Of a stretch of 64,000 nucleotides of DNA, positions 9,786 to 18,310 are shown one piece after another (within the stretch, counting starts at the first letter, position 1; every line of letters begins with the position of its first letter). Location of the stretch: contig NZ_CP073318.1 in assembly GCF_018263855.1 (NCBI RefSeq), forward strand, positions 8,184,001-8,248,000, given 5' to 3'. The position numbers and the translations under genes were made by a program. The notes beneath the pieces were generated by a model that ran no database searches, had not been told where the DNA came from, and saw only the letters and a program-made list of their open reading frames with translations. The DNA comes from Kutzneria sp. CA-103260. Its GTDB lineage: Bacteria > Actinomycetota > Actinomycetes > Mycobacteriales > Pseudonocardiaceae.

Positions 9786-10763
9786 ATGCGAGCGCTGCGA
9801 GTCGTCGGGCTCGACGACGACGGCACATCTGTCATCTGCGAAGACCCCGTTCGCGGTGAGCGGTACACCATTCCCTGCGACGAGCGGCTGCGCGCCGCCG
9901 CGCGGGGCGACGTCGCCCGCCTCGGCCAGATCGCCGCGGAGACCGACGTGCAGATGCGTCCCCGCGAGATCCAGGCCCGCATCCGGGCCGGCGAGTCGGT
10001 GGAGCAGGTCGCCGCGGCGGCCGGCCTGCCGACGCACCGTGTCGAGCGGTTCGCCTACCCCGTGCTGCTGGAGCGCTCCCGCACCGCCGAGCTGGCCCAG
10101 CGCGCCCACCCGATCCGCGAGGACGGGCCGGACGTGCAGACCCTCGGCGAGGTCATCGCGCACTCCTTCGGCCTGCGCGGCCAGGACTACACCGCGGTCA
10201 ACTGGGACTCGTGGCGCGGCGAGGACGGCAAGTGGATCATTCAGCTGCACTGGCAGGCCGGTAGGTCGGAGAACCGGGCGCACTGGACGTTCCACCCGGG
10301 CGCGCACGGCGGCACCGTCTCGCCGATCGACGACCACGCCATCGACCTGCTGGACCCGTCCCCGAACCGGCCGCTGCGCACCGTGCGGCCGGTGACGGAG
10401 CTGGCCCGGCAGGCACTGGAGCTGGAGCACCAGGCCCCGGCCGCGCCGGTGCCGGCCCAGGCCGTGACGCCGCCGCCGGTGGCGCCCGAGCCGACGCCGG
10501 AGCCGCCGGCCCCGGTCATGCCCGAGCCGGAGACCGCGCGGGTCGAGCCGACCGTGCCGACGCCGGCGCCGGCCCCCGCGATCACCGATCCGGAGCCGGT
10601 GGAGGAGCCGCCGGCCGCGCAGGCGCCCGAGCCGGCGCCGAAGCAGCCGGAGGCCCAGCCTGCCGCCCGCAAGGCGGAGGCGCCGCCGCGTCGGGGCAAG
10701 AAGAATCACCCGATCGTGCCGTCCTGGGAGGACGTGCTGCTCGGGGTTCGCTCGCAGCGCTAG
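9786..10763 (+). CDS. sepH: Septation protein SepH
   Basis: Actinobacterial cell-division protein that binds FtsZ and promotes its assembly. The 325-residue product starts at ATG 9786 behind GGGGAGG; a GTG directly before it is less likely. The N-terminal DUF3071 domain (about 1-170) opens with MRALRVVGLDDDGTSVICED and contains a helix-turn-helix-like segment (QIAAETDVQMRPREIQARI, then SVEQVAAAAGLPTHRVERFA). A Pro/Ala/Glu-rich linker (about 210-300) leads to a short basic C-terminal tail ending SWEDVLLGVRSQR. The serC neighbourhood matches the mycobacterial locus as I recall it. Confidence 0.95.
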   Translation: MRALRVVGLDDDGTSVICEDPVRGERYTIPCDERLRAAARGDVARLGQIAAETDVQMRPREIQARIRAGESVEQVAAAAGLPTHRVERFAYPVLLERSRTAELAQRAHPIREDGPDVQTLGEVIAHSFGLRGQDYTAVNWDSWRGEDGKWIIQLHWQAGRSENRAHWTFHPGAHGGTVSPIDDHAIDLLDPSPNRPLRTVRPVTELARQALELEHQAPAAPVPAQAVTPPPVAPEPTPEPPAPVMPEPETARVEPTVPTPAPAPAITDPEPVEEPPAAQAPEPAPKQPEAQPAARKAEAPPRRGKKNHPIVPSWEDVLLGVRSQR

Positions 10764-10770
10764 GTCGGAG

Positions 10771-10998
10771 TCAGAGCTGCTCGAAGGCCTGCCAGTCCAG
10801 GCCTTCGCGCTCGCACCAGTCCTCGGCCTCCTGACGGGTCAGCGGCTTGGCGTCGATCGGACGATCGGCGCCGAGCCGGGTCCAGCCGTCCGGGGCGAGC
10901 ACGTAGAGCTGGCGCTGCTTGCGGGCCAACAGCCGGCCCTCCGGGAACGCCATCGTCGGCTCCGTGCGCAGATAGTGCACGGACTCGGGTCGCGTCAT
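10771..10998 (-). CDS. Small conserved hypothetical protein
   Basis: 75 residues from ATG 10998 (MTRPESVHYLRTEPTMAFPE), containing GRLLARKQRQLYVLAPDGWTRLG and an acidic, Trp-rich end. A 12-residue longer form from 11034 is possible. Compact, charged and soluble, with no motif I recognise. It is convergent with sepH, seven bases apart, so the two transcripts probably share termination. Confidence 0.65.
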   Translation of the reverse strand: MTRPESVHYLRTEPTMAFPEGRLLARKQRQLYVLAPDGWTRLGADRPIDAKPLTRQEAEDWCEREGLDWQAFEQL

Positions 10999-11034
10999 GG
11001 GTGCATCATGCGCCGGTTTCGCGCGGCCCGACAC

Positions 11035-11361
11035 CCCTCATCCGAGCACCACCACGGCAGGTGACCTGCGGCGACGCACTTGACCTCGAGTGCGCTGGAG
11101 CCCGCAGGATGTTCCGGAGTCTGAACGCCGGGTATGCGAGGCCCCGCCGATGCTTGGCCCGCACGCCGGATTTCGATCGCCGCCACCCGACGGACCCACC
11201 ACCTGGCCCGATGCGGCGATCGAAATCCGGCAAGGGACAGGCATCGGCCCCAAAGGGGCCGAGCCGCGACGCCGAAGGCGGCGCCGTGGGCACAGAAATT
11301 CGGATGTCGATGTCAGGGGTCCTACGTATGGTCGAGGTGAAACTCGAAGGGGGATTGTCGA
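11035..11361. other. 327-base gap before the ABC exporter, with hairpins
   Basis: No supported gene. GCCGGATTTCGATCGCCGC (11165-11183) and its exact inverse (11213-11231) form a perfect 19-bp inverted repeat with a 29-base spacer. Immediately after it CGGCCCC-AAA-GGGGCCG (11245-11261) forms a small hairpin. The last 60 bases hold the exporter promoter; TATGGT near 11328 is a possible -10. Confidence 0.6.
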
Positions 11362-13146
11362 ATGAGTGACGACGGAGCCCAGTCCGTCACCCACCGCTCA
11401 TCCTTCGCCACACTGAGCAGGCTGTGGCCCTATGTGCGTCCGGTGCGGTTCGACCTGTACGCCTCGCTGGTGGCGGCGCTGGGAGCGATGCTGGCCGGGC
11501 TGTCCATTCCACTGGTCATCCAGCAGATCATCGACGGCCCGGTGGCCCGCCACGAGCTGTCGCAGCTGCCCTGGCTGGTGGCTCTGGTGCTGGTCCTCGG
11601 GGTGATCGAGGCCGTGCTGTTCTACGCCCGCCGGCGATTGAACGTGCGACCGAGCACCACGGTCGAGATGCGGCTGCGGGAAGACCTGTACCACCATCTC
11701 CAGCGGCTGCCGGTGGCCTTCCACGACCGCTGGCAGTCGGGTCAGCTGCTGTCCCGAGCCGTGAACGACCTGAGCACGCTGCGCCGGTTCATCGCCTTCG
11801 CCGCGGTGTTCCTGGTGGTCAACAGCACCGTGCTGGTGGTGGGTGTCGGCGTGCTGCTCACGCTCTCGCCGCTGCTGGGGCTGATCGTGATCGCCTGCGG
11901 CGCGCCGCTGATGGTGCTGTCGTATCTGTTCGAGACCAAGTACAAGATCTACGCCCGCCGGGCCCAGGACCTGCAGGGAGACCTGGCCAGCACCGTGGAG
12001 GAATCGGTGCTGGGCATCCGGGTGCTCAAGGCGTTCGGCCGCGGCCGGGACATGACCAGGTCGTTCGTGTTGCAGGCCAAGACATTGCGGGGCGCGGAGC
12101 TGAGCAAGGTCCGCGTGATGGCGGCGCTGTGGGCGGTGCTGGTCAGCCTGCCCGAGGTGGCGATCGCCGGCGAGCTCGCGGTCGGCGGCGTCGGCATCGC
12201 CAACGGCACGCTCACCGCCGGCACGCTGATCGCGGCGATCACCGTGAGCACCTTCCTGCGCTGGCCGTTCGACTCGATCGGCTGGCTGCTGGCCGAGACC
12301 AACATGGCCGCCTCGGCCTGCGACCGGTACTGGGAGGTCCGCGACGAGATCAACACGATCGTCGAGCCGGAGCAGCCCCGGCCGCTGCCCGACGAGGTGC
12401 GCGGTCATCTGGTGTTCGAGGACGTGCACTTCGCCTACGACGGTGGCACGCGCGAAGTGCTCAAGGGCGTGGACCTGGACGTTCGTCCCGGCGAGACGGT
12501 CGCGCTGGTCGGCGGCACCGGCTCGGGCAAGACGGCACTGACCGCACTGGTGGCGCGGCTGGCCGACGTCACCAGCGGCAGCGTGACCGTGGACGGCGTC
12601 GACGTCCGCGATCTGCGGCTGGACGACCTGCGGCGGATCGTGGCCACGGCGTTCGAGGAGCCGGTGCTGTTCTCCGCTTCCGTCCGGGAGAACGTGGCGC
12701 TCGGCGCCCCGGGCGCGTCCGACGAGGACGTACACGAGGCGCTGCGGGTGGCGCAGGCCGAGGAGTTCGTGGAGAAGCTGCCGTGGGGCATCGCGACCCG
12801 CGTCGGCGAGCAGGGTCTGTCGCTGTCCGGCGGTCAGCGGCAGCGGCTGGCGCTGGCCCGGGCCGTCGTCGGCCGGCCGGCGGTGCTGGTGCTGGACGAC
12901 CCACTGTCCGCTTTGGACGTTCACACCGAGGGCGAGGTGGAGCGGGCGCTGCGCCGCGTGCTGCACGACGTGACGGCGCTGGTGGTCGCCCACCGGCCGA
13001 GCACGGTGCAGCTGGCCGACCGGGTGGCGATGCTGGTCGACGGCCGGATCGCCGCCGTGGGCACGCATTCCGAGCTGTTGGCCGACAACGCCGAGTACCG
13101 GCGACTGCTGTCCACATTGGACGAGGACGAGGAGGTGGCGGTCTGA
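11362..13146 (+). CDS. ABC exporter half-transporter A (degenerate ATPase site)
   Basis: 594 residues: a six-helix exporter domain (about 25-320) followed by a nucleotide-binding domain with Walker A GGTGSGKT (about 385), signature LSLSGGQRQR (about 488) and Walker B VLVLDDPLSALD (about 510). Aspartate replaces the catalytic glutamate that normally follows the Walker B aspartate. The stop overlaps the start of the next gene, which encodes the canonical partner. Together they form a heterodimeric type IV exporter with one canonical and one degenerate site, as in TM287/288 or BmrCD. The substrate is unknown. Confidence 0.93.
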   Translation: MSDDGAQSVTHRSSFATLSRLWPYVRPVRFDLYASLVAALGAMLAGLSIPLVIQQIIDGPVARHELSQLPWLVALVLVLGVIEAVLFYARRRLNVRPSTTVEMRLREDLYHHLQRLPVAFHDRWQSGQLLSRAVNDLSTLRRFIAFAAVFLVVNSTVLVVGVGVLLTLSPLLGLIVIACGAPLMVLSYLFETKYKIYARRAQDLQGDLASTVEESVLGIRVLKAFGRGRDMTRSFVLQAKTLRGAELSKVRVMAALWAVLVSLPEVAIAGELAVGGVGIANGTLTAGTLIAAITVSTFLRWPFDSIGWLLAETNMAASACDRYWEVRDEINTIVEPEQPRPLPDEVRGHLVFEDVHFAYDGGTREVLKGVDLDVRPGETVALVGGTGSGKTALTALVARLADVTSGSVTVDGVDVRDLRLDDLRRIVATAFEEPVLFSASVRENVALGAPGASDEDVHEALRVAQAEEFVEKLPWGIATRVGEQGLSLSGGQRQRLALARAVVGRPAVLVLDDPLSALDVHTEGEVERALRRVLHDVTALVVAHRPSTVQLADRVAMLVDGRIAAVGTHSELLADNAEYRRLLSTLDEDEEVAV

Positions 13147-14978
13147 TGAGCGCGCCGACCGCTACCGACTGGCGCGGCGTCGCCGCCGAGGACATCGAGG
13201 ACGTCGGCAAGGCCGTGACGGCCAAGCTGCAGGCGCGGTCGCGCCGGCTGCTGGTGTCGTTGCTGCGGCCGCACAAGTGGTCCGTGGCGCTGGCGCTGGT
13301 CTACGTGGTGCTGGAGAACGGCGCCCAGCTGGCCGGCCCACTGCTGGTCGCGGCGGCCATCGACCGCGGCGTGGCCGGTGTGGTCGCCGGCCACCCGGCC
13401 ACCCTGACCTGGTGCGTGCTCGGCTACGCCGTGTGCGGCCTGGCCAGCGCGGGCGCGAAGTTCGGGTTCGTGCGGCTGTCCGGCCGGGTCGGCCAGGACC
13501 TGCTGCTCGACCTGCGGCACCGGGTGTTCCGGCACGTGCAGCGGCTTTCCCTGTCGTTCCACGAGTCCTACACCTCGGGCAAGATCATCTCCCGGCTGTC
13601 CTCGGACGTGGAGTCCATCGACGACCTGCTCGACATGGGCCTGGACGGGCTGCTCAGCTCGCTGTTCACCGTGGTCGGCATCGCGGTCACGCTGCTGGTG
13701 CTGGACCTGCGACTGGCCCTGGTGGTGCTGGCCGGCTTCATCCCGGTGCTCATCGTGGCCCGCTGGTTCCGGCGCGCCTCGCACAAGGCGTACCGGGCCA
13801 CCACCACCGCCGTGGCCAAGGTGATCGTGCAGTTCGTGGAGACCATGAACGGGATCCGCGCGGTGCAGGCCTACCGCCGGCACGGCCGCAACGAGCAGAT
13901 CCTGCACGAGGTCAACGTCGAGTACCGGGACGCCAACAACCGGGCCTTCAAGGTGATGGCCCGGTTCACCGCCACGGTCCGCCTGGTCGGCAACCTGACC
14001 ATGGCCGTGGTGCTGGCCTGGGGTGCGCTGCGGGTCGTCGACGGCAGCCTGCAACTGGGCGTGCTGGCAGCGTTCGCGTTGTACCTGCGGCGCTTCTACG
14101 ACCCGCTGGATGATCTGGCCATGTTCGCGAACTCCTACTCGGCCGCGGTGGCCGCGCTGGAGAAGATCTCCGGCGTGCTGGAGGAGGAGCCGGCGGTGGC
14201 TGAGCCGGCCGAGCCGAAGCCGCTGCCCCGCGAGGGACGGCGTGGCGAGATCCGCTTCGACCGGGTGGAGTTCCGCTACCGGCCGGACACGCCGGTGGTG
14301 CTGCCGGAGTTCGACCTGCACGTGCCGGCCGGGCAGACCATCGCGGTGGTCGGCGCGACCGGCGCCGGCAAGTCGACGCTGGCCAAGCTGGTGGCCCGGT
14401 TCTACGACCCGTCGGCCGGCACGGTGTCGCTGGACGGCGTGAACCTGCGGGACGTGGCCGACGTCGACCTGCGCTCGGCGGTGACCATGGTGACGCAGGA
14501 GAACTTCCTGTTCGCCGGGTCGGTCGCGGACAACATCGCGATGGGCCGGCCGGACGCCACCCCGGACGACGTGCGGCGGGCAGCCGCCGCGGTCGGGGCG
14601 CACGAGTTCATCAGCGCCCTGCCGGAGGGCTACGACACCGACGTCCGCAAGCGCGGCGGCCGGCTGTCGGCGGGCCAGCGGCAGCTGGTGGCGTTCGCCC
14701 GGGCGCTGCTGGCCGACCCGTCGGTGCTGGTGCTCGACGAGGCGACGTCCAGTCTGGACGTGCCGACCGAGCGGGCGGTGCAGGCGGCGCTGGAGACGGT
14801 GCTGGCCGAGCGCACGGCGGTGATCATCGCGCACCGGCTGTCGACCGTGCTGATCGCCGACCGGGTGCTGGTCGTCGACGGCGGCCGCATCGTCGAGGAC
14901 GGCTCCCCGGCCGACCTCATCGGCCAGCACGGCCGCTTCGCCAAGCTGCACGAGGCCTGGCTGGAGTCCCTGGCCTGA
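13146..14978 (+). CDS. ABC exporter half-transporter B (canonical ATPase)
   Basis: 610 residues from ATG 13146, which shares its A with the previous stop (TGATG). After a soluble N-terminus of about 45 residues come six membrane helices and an NBD with Walker A GATGAGKST (about 401), signature LSAGQRQLV (about 506; Ala for the first Gly) and canonical Walker B VLVLDEATSSLD (about 528). In the heterodimer its Walker motifs pair with the perfect LSGGQ of partner A to make the active site, while its LSAGQ faces partner A's aspartate-substituted site. A strong hairpin follows. Confidence 0.95.
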   Translation: MSAPTATDWRGVAAEDIEDVGKAVTAKLQARSRRLLVSLLRPHKWSVALALVYVVLENGAQLAGPLLVAAAIDRGVAGVVAGHPATLTWCVLGYAVCGLASAGAKFGFVRLSGRVGQDLLLDLRHRVFRHVQRLSLSFHESYTSGKIISRLSSDVESIDDLLDMGLDGLLSSLFTVVGIAVTLLVLDLRLALVVLAGFIPVLIVARWFRRASHKAYRATTTAVAKVIVQFVETMNGIRAVQAYRRHGRNEQILHEVNVEYRDANNRAFKVMARFTATVRLVGNLTMAVVLAWGALRVVDGSLQLGVLAAFALYLRRFYDPLDDLAMFANSYSAAVAALEKISGVLEEEPAVAEPAEPKPLPREGRRGEIRFDRVEFRYRPDTPVVLPEFDLHVPAGQTIAVVGATGAGKSTLAKLVARFYDPSAGTVSLDGVNLRDVADVDLRSAVTMVTQENFLFAGSVADNIAMGRPDATPDDVRRAAAAVGAHEFISALPEGYDTDVRKRGGRLSAGQRQLVAFARALLADPSVLVLDEATSSLDVPTERAVQAALETVLAERTAVIIAHRLSTVLIADRVLVVDGGRIVEDGSPADLIGQHGRFAKLHEAWLESLA

Positions 14979-14981
14979 TAA

Positions 14982-15060
14982 CCCGCGAGTCCCGCTCTCG
15001 GGCACCTGAATGTCGAGTTTCGAACTCGACACATGGTTGCCTGAGAGCGGGACTCGCGGG
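14982..15060. terminator. Nested bidirectional terminator hairpin
   Basis: CCCGCGAGTCCCGCTCTC (14982-14999) is perfectly inverted at 15043-15060. Inside the loop a second hairpin, TGTCGAGTT (15011-15019) with AACTCGACA (15023-15031), forms on its own. The structure fills the gap between the exporter stop and the convergent DUF2537 stop. Confidence 0.75.
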
Positions 15061-15063
15061 GGT

Positions 15064-15738
15064 TCAGCTGGTGGCGGGGCCCAGCAGGCTCAGGAGGAGG
15101 GCGATCCAGGCCAGGCCTAGGCCGCTGGCCACACCGAGGGCGACCCAGCGCCAGACCGGGACGTCGCGGGCCAGCCAGACCGAGGGCGACAGGCCGCCGA
15201 TGATCACCACGTTGGCGATGACCGCCAGCCACAGGCTGGCCTGGGCCAGGGCCAACGACAGCGAGGTCACCGCCACCACGATCATCAGGGCCACCACGAC
15301 CGTCACGGTCAGGCCGGTGGCCCACGGCGTCGGCTCCCGGGCCGGGAAGTCGGCCTCGACGTCGTCGGACTCCACCGGCGCGGCGACGGCGACGGCGGGC
15401 TCGATCTCGTGCACCTCGCCGGTCACCGGGTCGGCGTAGTCGATGGGCAGCCCCAGCTCGGTGGCCAGCCGGCCGGCCAGCTGCCGGCCCCGTCGGGTGA
15501 CCAGGTCACCGGCCGTGCCGCCGACCGGCTCATGGTCGTTGGGCACGAGCGCGTGCGCGACCTCGGCCCACTCGTGCAGGGCCGCGGTGAGCTCCGCCGG
15601 CAACGCGAGTGACCGGGGGTCGACCTCACGCATCTGGGTGCCGTCGTGGCCGACCAGCACGGCGCGGCCGCCTCGGGCGTGAAGCTGCACGGATGTCCCC
15701 TCCGACCGGTCGGCACCTGCCTGCTCGACGGTACTCAC
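15064..15738 (-). CDS. DUF2537 membrane protein
   Basis: 224 residues from GTG 15738, overlapping the upstream methyltransferase stop by four bases. The soluble N-terminal half (about 1-120) carries the actinobacterial DUF2537 pattern (LHARGGRAVLVGHDGTQMRE, LPIDYADPVTGEVHEIEPA). The C-terminal half has three predicted membrane helices (about 142-165, 168-187, 198-220). Function unknown. It stays linked to an SpoU methyltransferase in other actinobacteria, from memory Rv0881-Rv0882 in M. tuberculosis. Confidence 0.88.
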   Translation of the reverse strand: MSTVEQAGADRSEGTSVQLHARGGRAVLVGHDGTQMREVDPRSLALPAELTAALHEWAEVAHALVPNDHEPVGGTAGDLVTRRGRQLAGRLATELGLPIDYADPVTGEVHEIEPAVAVAAPVESDDVEADFPAREPTPWATGLTVTVVVALMIVVAVTSLSLALAQASLWLAVIANVVIIGGLSPSVWLARDVPVWRWVALGVASGLGLAWIALLLSLLGPATS

Positions 15739-16538
15739 GACACCCCCAGGGCGTGAAACGCCACCGCGCCCGCGGTGGCGACATTCAGGGAATCCACACC
15801 ATCGGCCATCGGGATGCGCACCGCGACGTCGGCGGCGTCGATGGCCTCATCGGTCAGCCCCGGCCCCTCGGACCCCAGCAACAACGCCACCTTCTCCCCC
15901 GGGAGCTTGCATTCCCGCAGGTCGACGGCGTCGGCCCGGGGCGTCAGGGCGGCGACGGTGAAGCCGTTGGCCCGCAAGAGGTCCAGCCCCTGCGGCCACG
16001 GTCGCAGGTCGGCGAACGGGACCCGCAGCACGTGCCCCATCGACACCCGCACGCTGCGCCGGTACAGCGGATCCGAGCAGCCGGCCCCGAGCAGCACCCC
16101 GTCAACGCTCAGCGCGGCGGCGTTGCGGAACAGCGCGCCGAGGTTCTCGTGGTCGCCGACGCCCTCCAGCACGGCCAGCATCCGGGCGTCCCGCATCAGC
16201 GCCACCGGATCCGGTTGCGGTGCGCGATCGGCCGCCGCCAGCACCCCGCGATTCAGGTGAAAGCCGACAACCCGGGCCATCACGTCGGCCGACACCGCGT
16301 AGGCGGGGCCGTCGAAATCACCCAGATCAGGGACCAGCTCCTCGATCCGACGGGGGATGCCGAGCAGGCCGCGCAGCGGATAGGGCGAGTCCAGCAGCCT
16401 GCGCACGACGATGACACCCTCGGCGATCACCAGGCCGCGCCCGCCGGGCCGGTCCGGCCGCCGGTCGGCGGTCGACAGGTCGCGGAAGTCGTCCAGCCTG
16501 GTGTCCGAGGGGTCGTCGATCTCGATCACCTGCGGCAC
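15735..16538 (-). CDS. SpoU/TrmH-family RNA 2'-O-methyltransferase
   Basis: SAM-dependent RNA ribose methyltransferase with the knotted SPOUT fold. The 267-residue product starts at GTG 16538. An N-terminal RNA-binding region (about 1-100) precedes the SpoU core, recognisable by DHENLGALFRNAAALSVDG (motif 1, with N and R), LLLGSEGPGL (motif 2) and IPMADGVDSLNVATAGA (motif 3). The target nucleotide is not deducible. It is translationally coupled to the DUF2537 gene. Confidence 0.93.
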   Translation of the reverse strand: MPQVIEIDDPSDTRLDDFRDLSTADRRPDRPGGRGLVIAEGVIVVRRLLDSPYPLRGLLGIPRRIEELVPDLGDFDGPAYAVSADVMARVVGFHLNRGVLAAADRAPQPDPVALMRDARMLAVLEGVGDHENLGALFRNAAALSVDGVLLGAGCSDPLYRRSVRVSMGHVLRVPFADLRPWPQGLDLLRANGFTVAALTPRADAVDLRECKLPGEKVALLLGSEGPGLTDEAIDAADVAVRIPMADGVDSLNVATAGAVAFHALGVS

Positions 16539-16640
16539 GGACGCAGTCTCTCACTGTTCGCCCATACCATGTTTCGGCGTTGCCAGGAGTGGTAAACCCA
16601 AGCCCTCTACCAGCGCATTCTCACCGGAAGTTATGCCAAT

Positions 16641-16692
16641 GTGACAGAGTGCACCGTTTTGGCCGATGGGCAGGCCAAACCCGTTGTGTCAC
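16641..16692 (+). promoter_or_regulatory. Nested inverted repeats upstream of the ligase gene
   Basis: GTGACA (16641-16646) pairs with TGTCAC (16687-16692), and inside it TTTGGCC (16658-16664) pairs with GGCCAAA (16673-16679). The structure lies 57 bases before the ATG. It could be an operator or a leader hairpin; no known riboswitch is recognised. Confidence 0.3.
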
Positions 16693-16748
16693 GGTGGGCA
16701 TTCGCTTCAGGCGCCCGAGGATCCGGGCAGACCGAAGTGGGAGGCGGC

Positions 16749-18245
16749 ATGGGCAAGGACGTGTCCGACCGAACATTCAGCCGGGAGGACCGCCAGCGTT
16801 ACCGCGAGAAGGTGCAGCGCTGTCTCGACGCGTTGGCCAGAATGCTCACGGATGACGTGTTTTCGTTCCCCCAACAGCAGATGGGGCTGGAGATCGAGCT
16901 GAACCTGGTCGACGAGAAGCTGCGACCGGCGATGACGAACTCCGTGGTGCTGGAGAAGATCGACGATCCCTCCTTCACCACCGAACTCAGCCAGCACAAC
17001 CTGGAGATCAACGTGCCACCGCGGCCGCTGGCCGGCAACGAGGCCGTTGACCTGGAACGGGAGCTGCGCCAGACGTTCGACAACGCGGACGCCAAGGCGA
17101 AGGACGCGGGCTCGGCGATCGTGCTGATCGGGGTGCTGCCGACGCTGCGGCGCGAGCACTTCGACCCGCGCTGGCTGACCAGCAACCGGCGCTACACGGT
17201 GCTCAACGACGAGATCTTCGCCGCCCGCGGCGAAGAGATGGTGCTGCACATGGAAGGCCCGCCGATGCCGGGCGGCGAGCCGGAACGCCTGCGCAGCTAC
17301 GCGGAGTCCATTCTGCCGGAGGCGGCCTGCACCTCGGTGCAGCTGCATCTGCAAGTGCAGCCGGACCATTTCGCCGCGCACTGGAACGCGGCGCAGTGCC
17401 TGGCCGGCGTGCAGGTGGCGCTGGCCGCCAACTCGCCTTTCCTGTTGGGCAAGGCGTTGTGGCACGAGACCCGGATTCCGCTGTTCCAACAGGCCACCGA
17501 CACCCGGCCGCAGGAGCTGCAGAACCAGGGCGTGCGGCCACGGGTCTGGTTCGGCGAGCGCTGGATCACCTCGATCTTCGATCTGTTCGAGGAGAACGTG
17601 CGCTACTTCCAGGGCCTGCTACCGGTGATCGACCAGGAGGACCCGATCGCCGAGCTGGCCGCCGGCCGCGCGCCGCAGCTGTCGGAACTGCGGCTGCACA
17701 ACGGAACCGTGTGGCGGTGGAACCGCCCGGTGTACGACCTGGTCGACGGCGTGCCGCACCTGCGTGTGGAGAACCGGGTGCTGCCGGCCGGTCCGACCAT
17801 TGTGGACATTCTGGCCAACGCCGCGTTCTTCTACGGCGCGCAACGGGCGCTGGCTACCCAGGATCGTCCACTATGGACGCAGATGTCGTTCCAGGCGGCC
17901 GAGGAAAACCTCTACTCGGGCGCGCGGCACGGCATGGGCGCCCAGTTGTACTGGCCCGGCATCGGCTGGGTGCCGCCGGACGAGCTCGTGCTGCGACGGC
18001 TGCTGCCGATGGCCCACGAGGGCCTGCGCGAACTGGGCGTCTCGGACGCGGCCCGGGAGCGCTATCTCGGCATCATCGAGCAGCGCTGCGTGGCCCGGCG
18101 CACCGGCTCGTCGTGGCAGCGGGAGACCGTCTCGCAGCTGGAGCAGCGCGGCGCCGACCGCGAGGCGGCGCTGATCGGGATGTTGCGCCGGTACGTCGAC
18201 CTGATGCACTCCGGCAACCCGGTGCACACCTGGCCGGTCTGGTAG
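16749..18245 (+). CDS. Glutamate-cysteine ligase family (GCS2) enzyme
   Basis: ATP-grasp-like carboxylate-amine ligase of the GCS2 family. The 498-residue product starts at ATG 16749 behind GGGAGG; the frame is open upstream but unsupported. Family features are MGLEIELNLVDEKLRPA (metal-binding glutamates), TELSQHNLEINVPPR, ACTSVQLHLQVQPDHFA, GVRPRVWFGERWITSIFDLF and LRVENRVLPAGPT. Close relatives in Streptomyces are annotated glutamate-cysteine ligase. Since these bacteria make mycothiol and often ergothioneine rather than glutathione, the true product is uncertain. Confidence 0.88.
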   Translation: MGKDVSDRTFSREDRQRYREKVQRCLDALARMLTDDVFSFPQQQMGLEIELNLVDEKLRPAMTNSVVLEKIDDPSFTTELSQHNLEINVPPRPLAGNEAVDLERELRQTFDNADAKAKDAGSAIVLIGVLPTLRREHFDPRWLTSNRRYTVLNDEIFAARGEEMVLHMEGPPMPGGEPERLRSYAESILPEAACTSVQLHLQVQPDHFAAHWNAAQCLAGVQVALAANSPFLLGKALWHETRIPLFQQATDTRPQELQNQGVRPRVWFGERWITSIFDLFEENVRYFQGLLPVIDQEDPIAELAAGRAPQLSELRLHNGTVWRWNRPVYDLVDGVPHLRVENRVLPAGPTIVDILANAAFFYGAQRALATQDRPLWTQMSFQAAEENLYSGARHGMGAQLYWPGIGWVPPDELVLRRLLPMAHEGLRELGVSDAARERYLGIIEQRCVARRTGSSWQRETVSQLEQRGADREAALIGMLRRYVDLMHSGNPVHTWPVW

Positions 18246-18275
18246 GTCGATCGGCAGCACCTCACAGGTCCTAGT

Positions 18276-18307
18276 TGCCACTATCTGGCAATTGCTAGAT
18301 AGTGGCA
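18276..18307. promoter_or_regulatory. 32-bp palindrome over the sodA promoter
   Basis: A 32-base palindrome with a single mismatched base pair near its centre ends four bases before the sodA ATG. Inside it TTGCCA-N5-TGGCAA (18275-18291) matches the layout of the nickel-responsive Nur box (TTGCAA-N5-TTGCAA in Streptomyces, from memory). TAGATA at 18296-18301 is a plausible -10 for a leaderless message, so a bound repressor would block it. Confidence 0.7.
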
Positions 18308-18310
18308 TCT

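Noticed and set aside
11424..14978. Single 1184-residue ABC fusion
   Set aside because: Its first half is out of frame with the real exporter domain. Two genes meeting at TGATG (13144-13148) explain the region fully.
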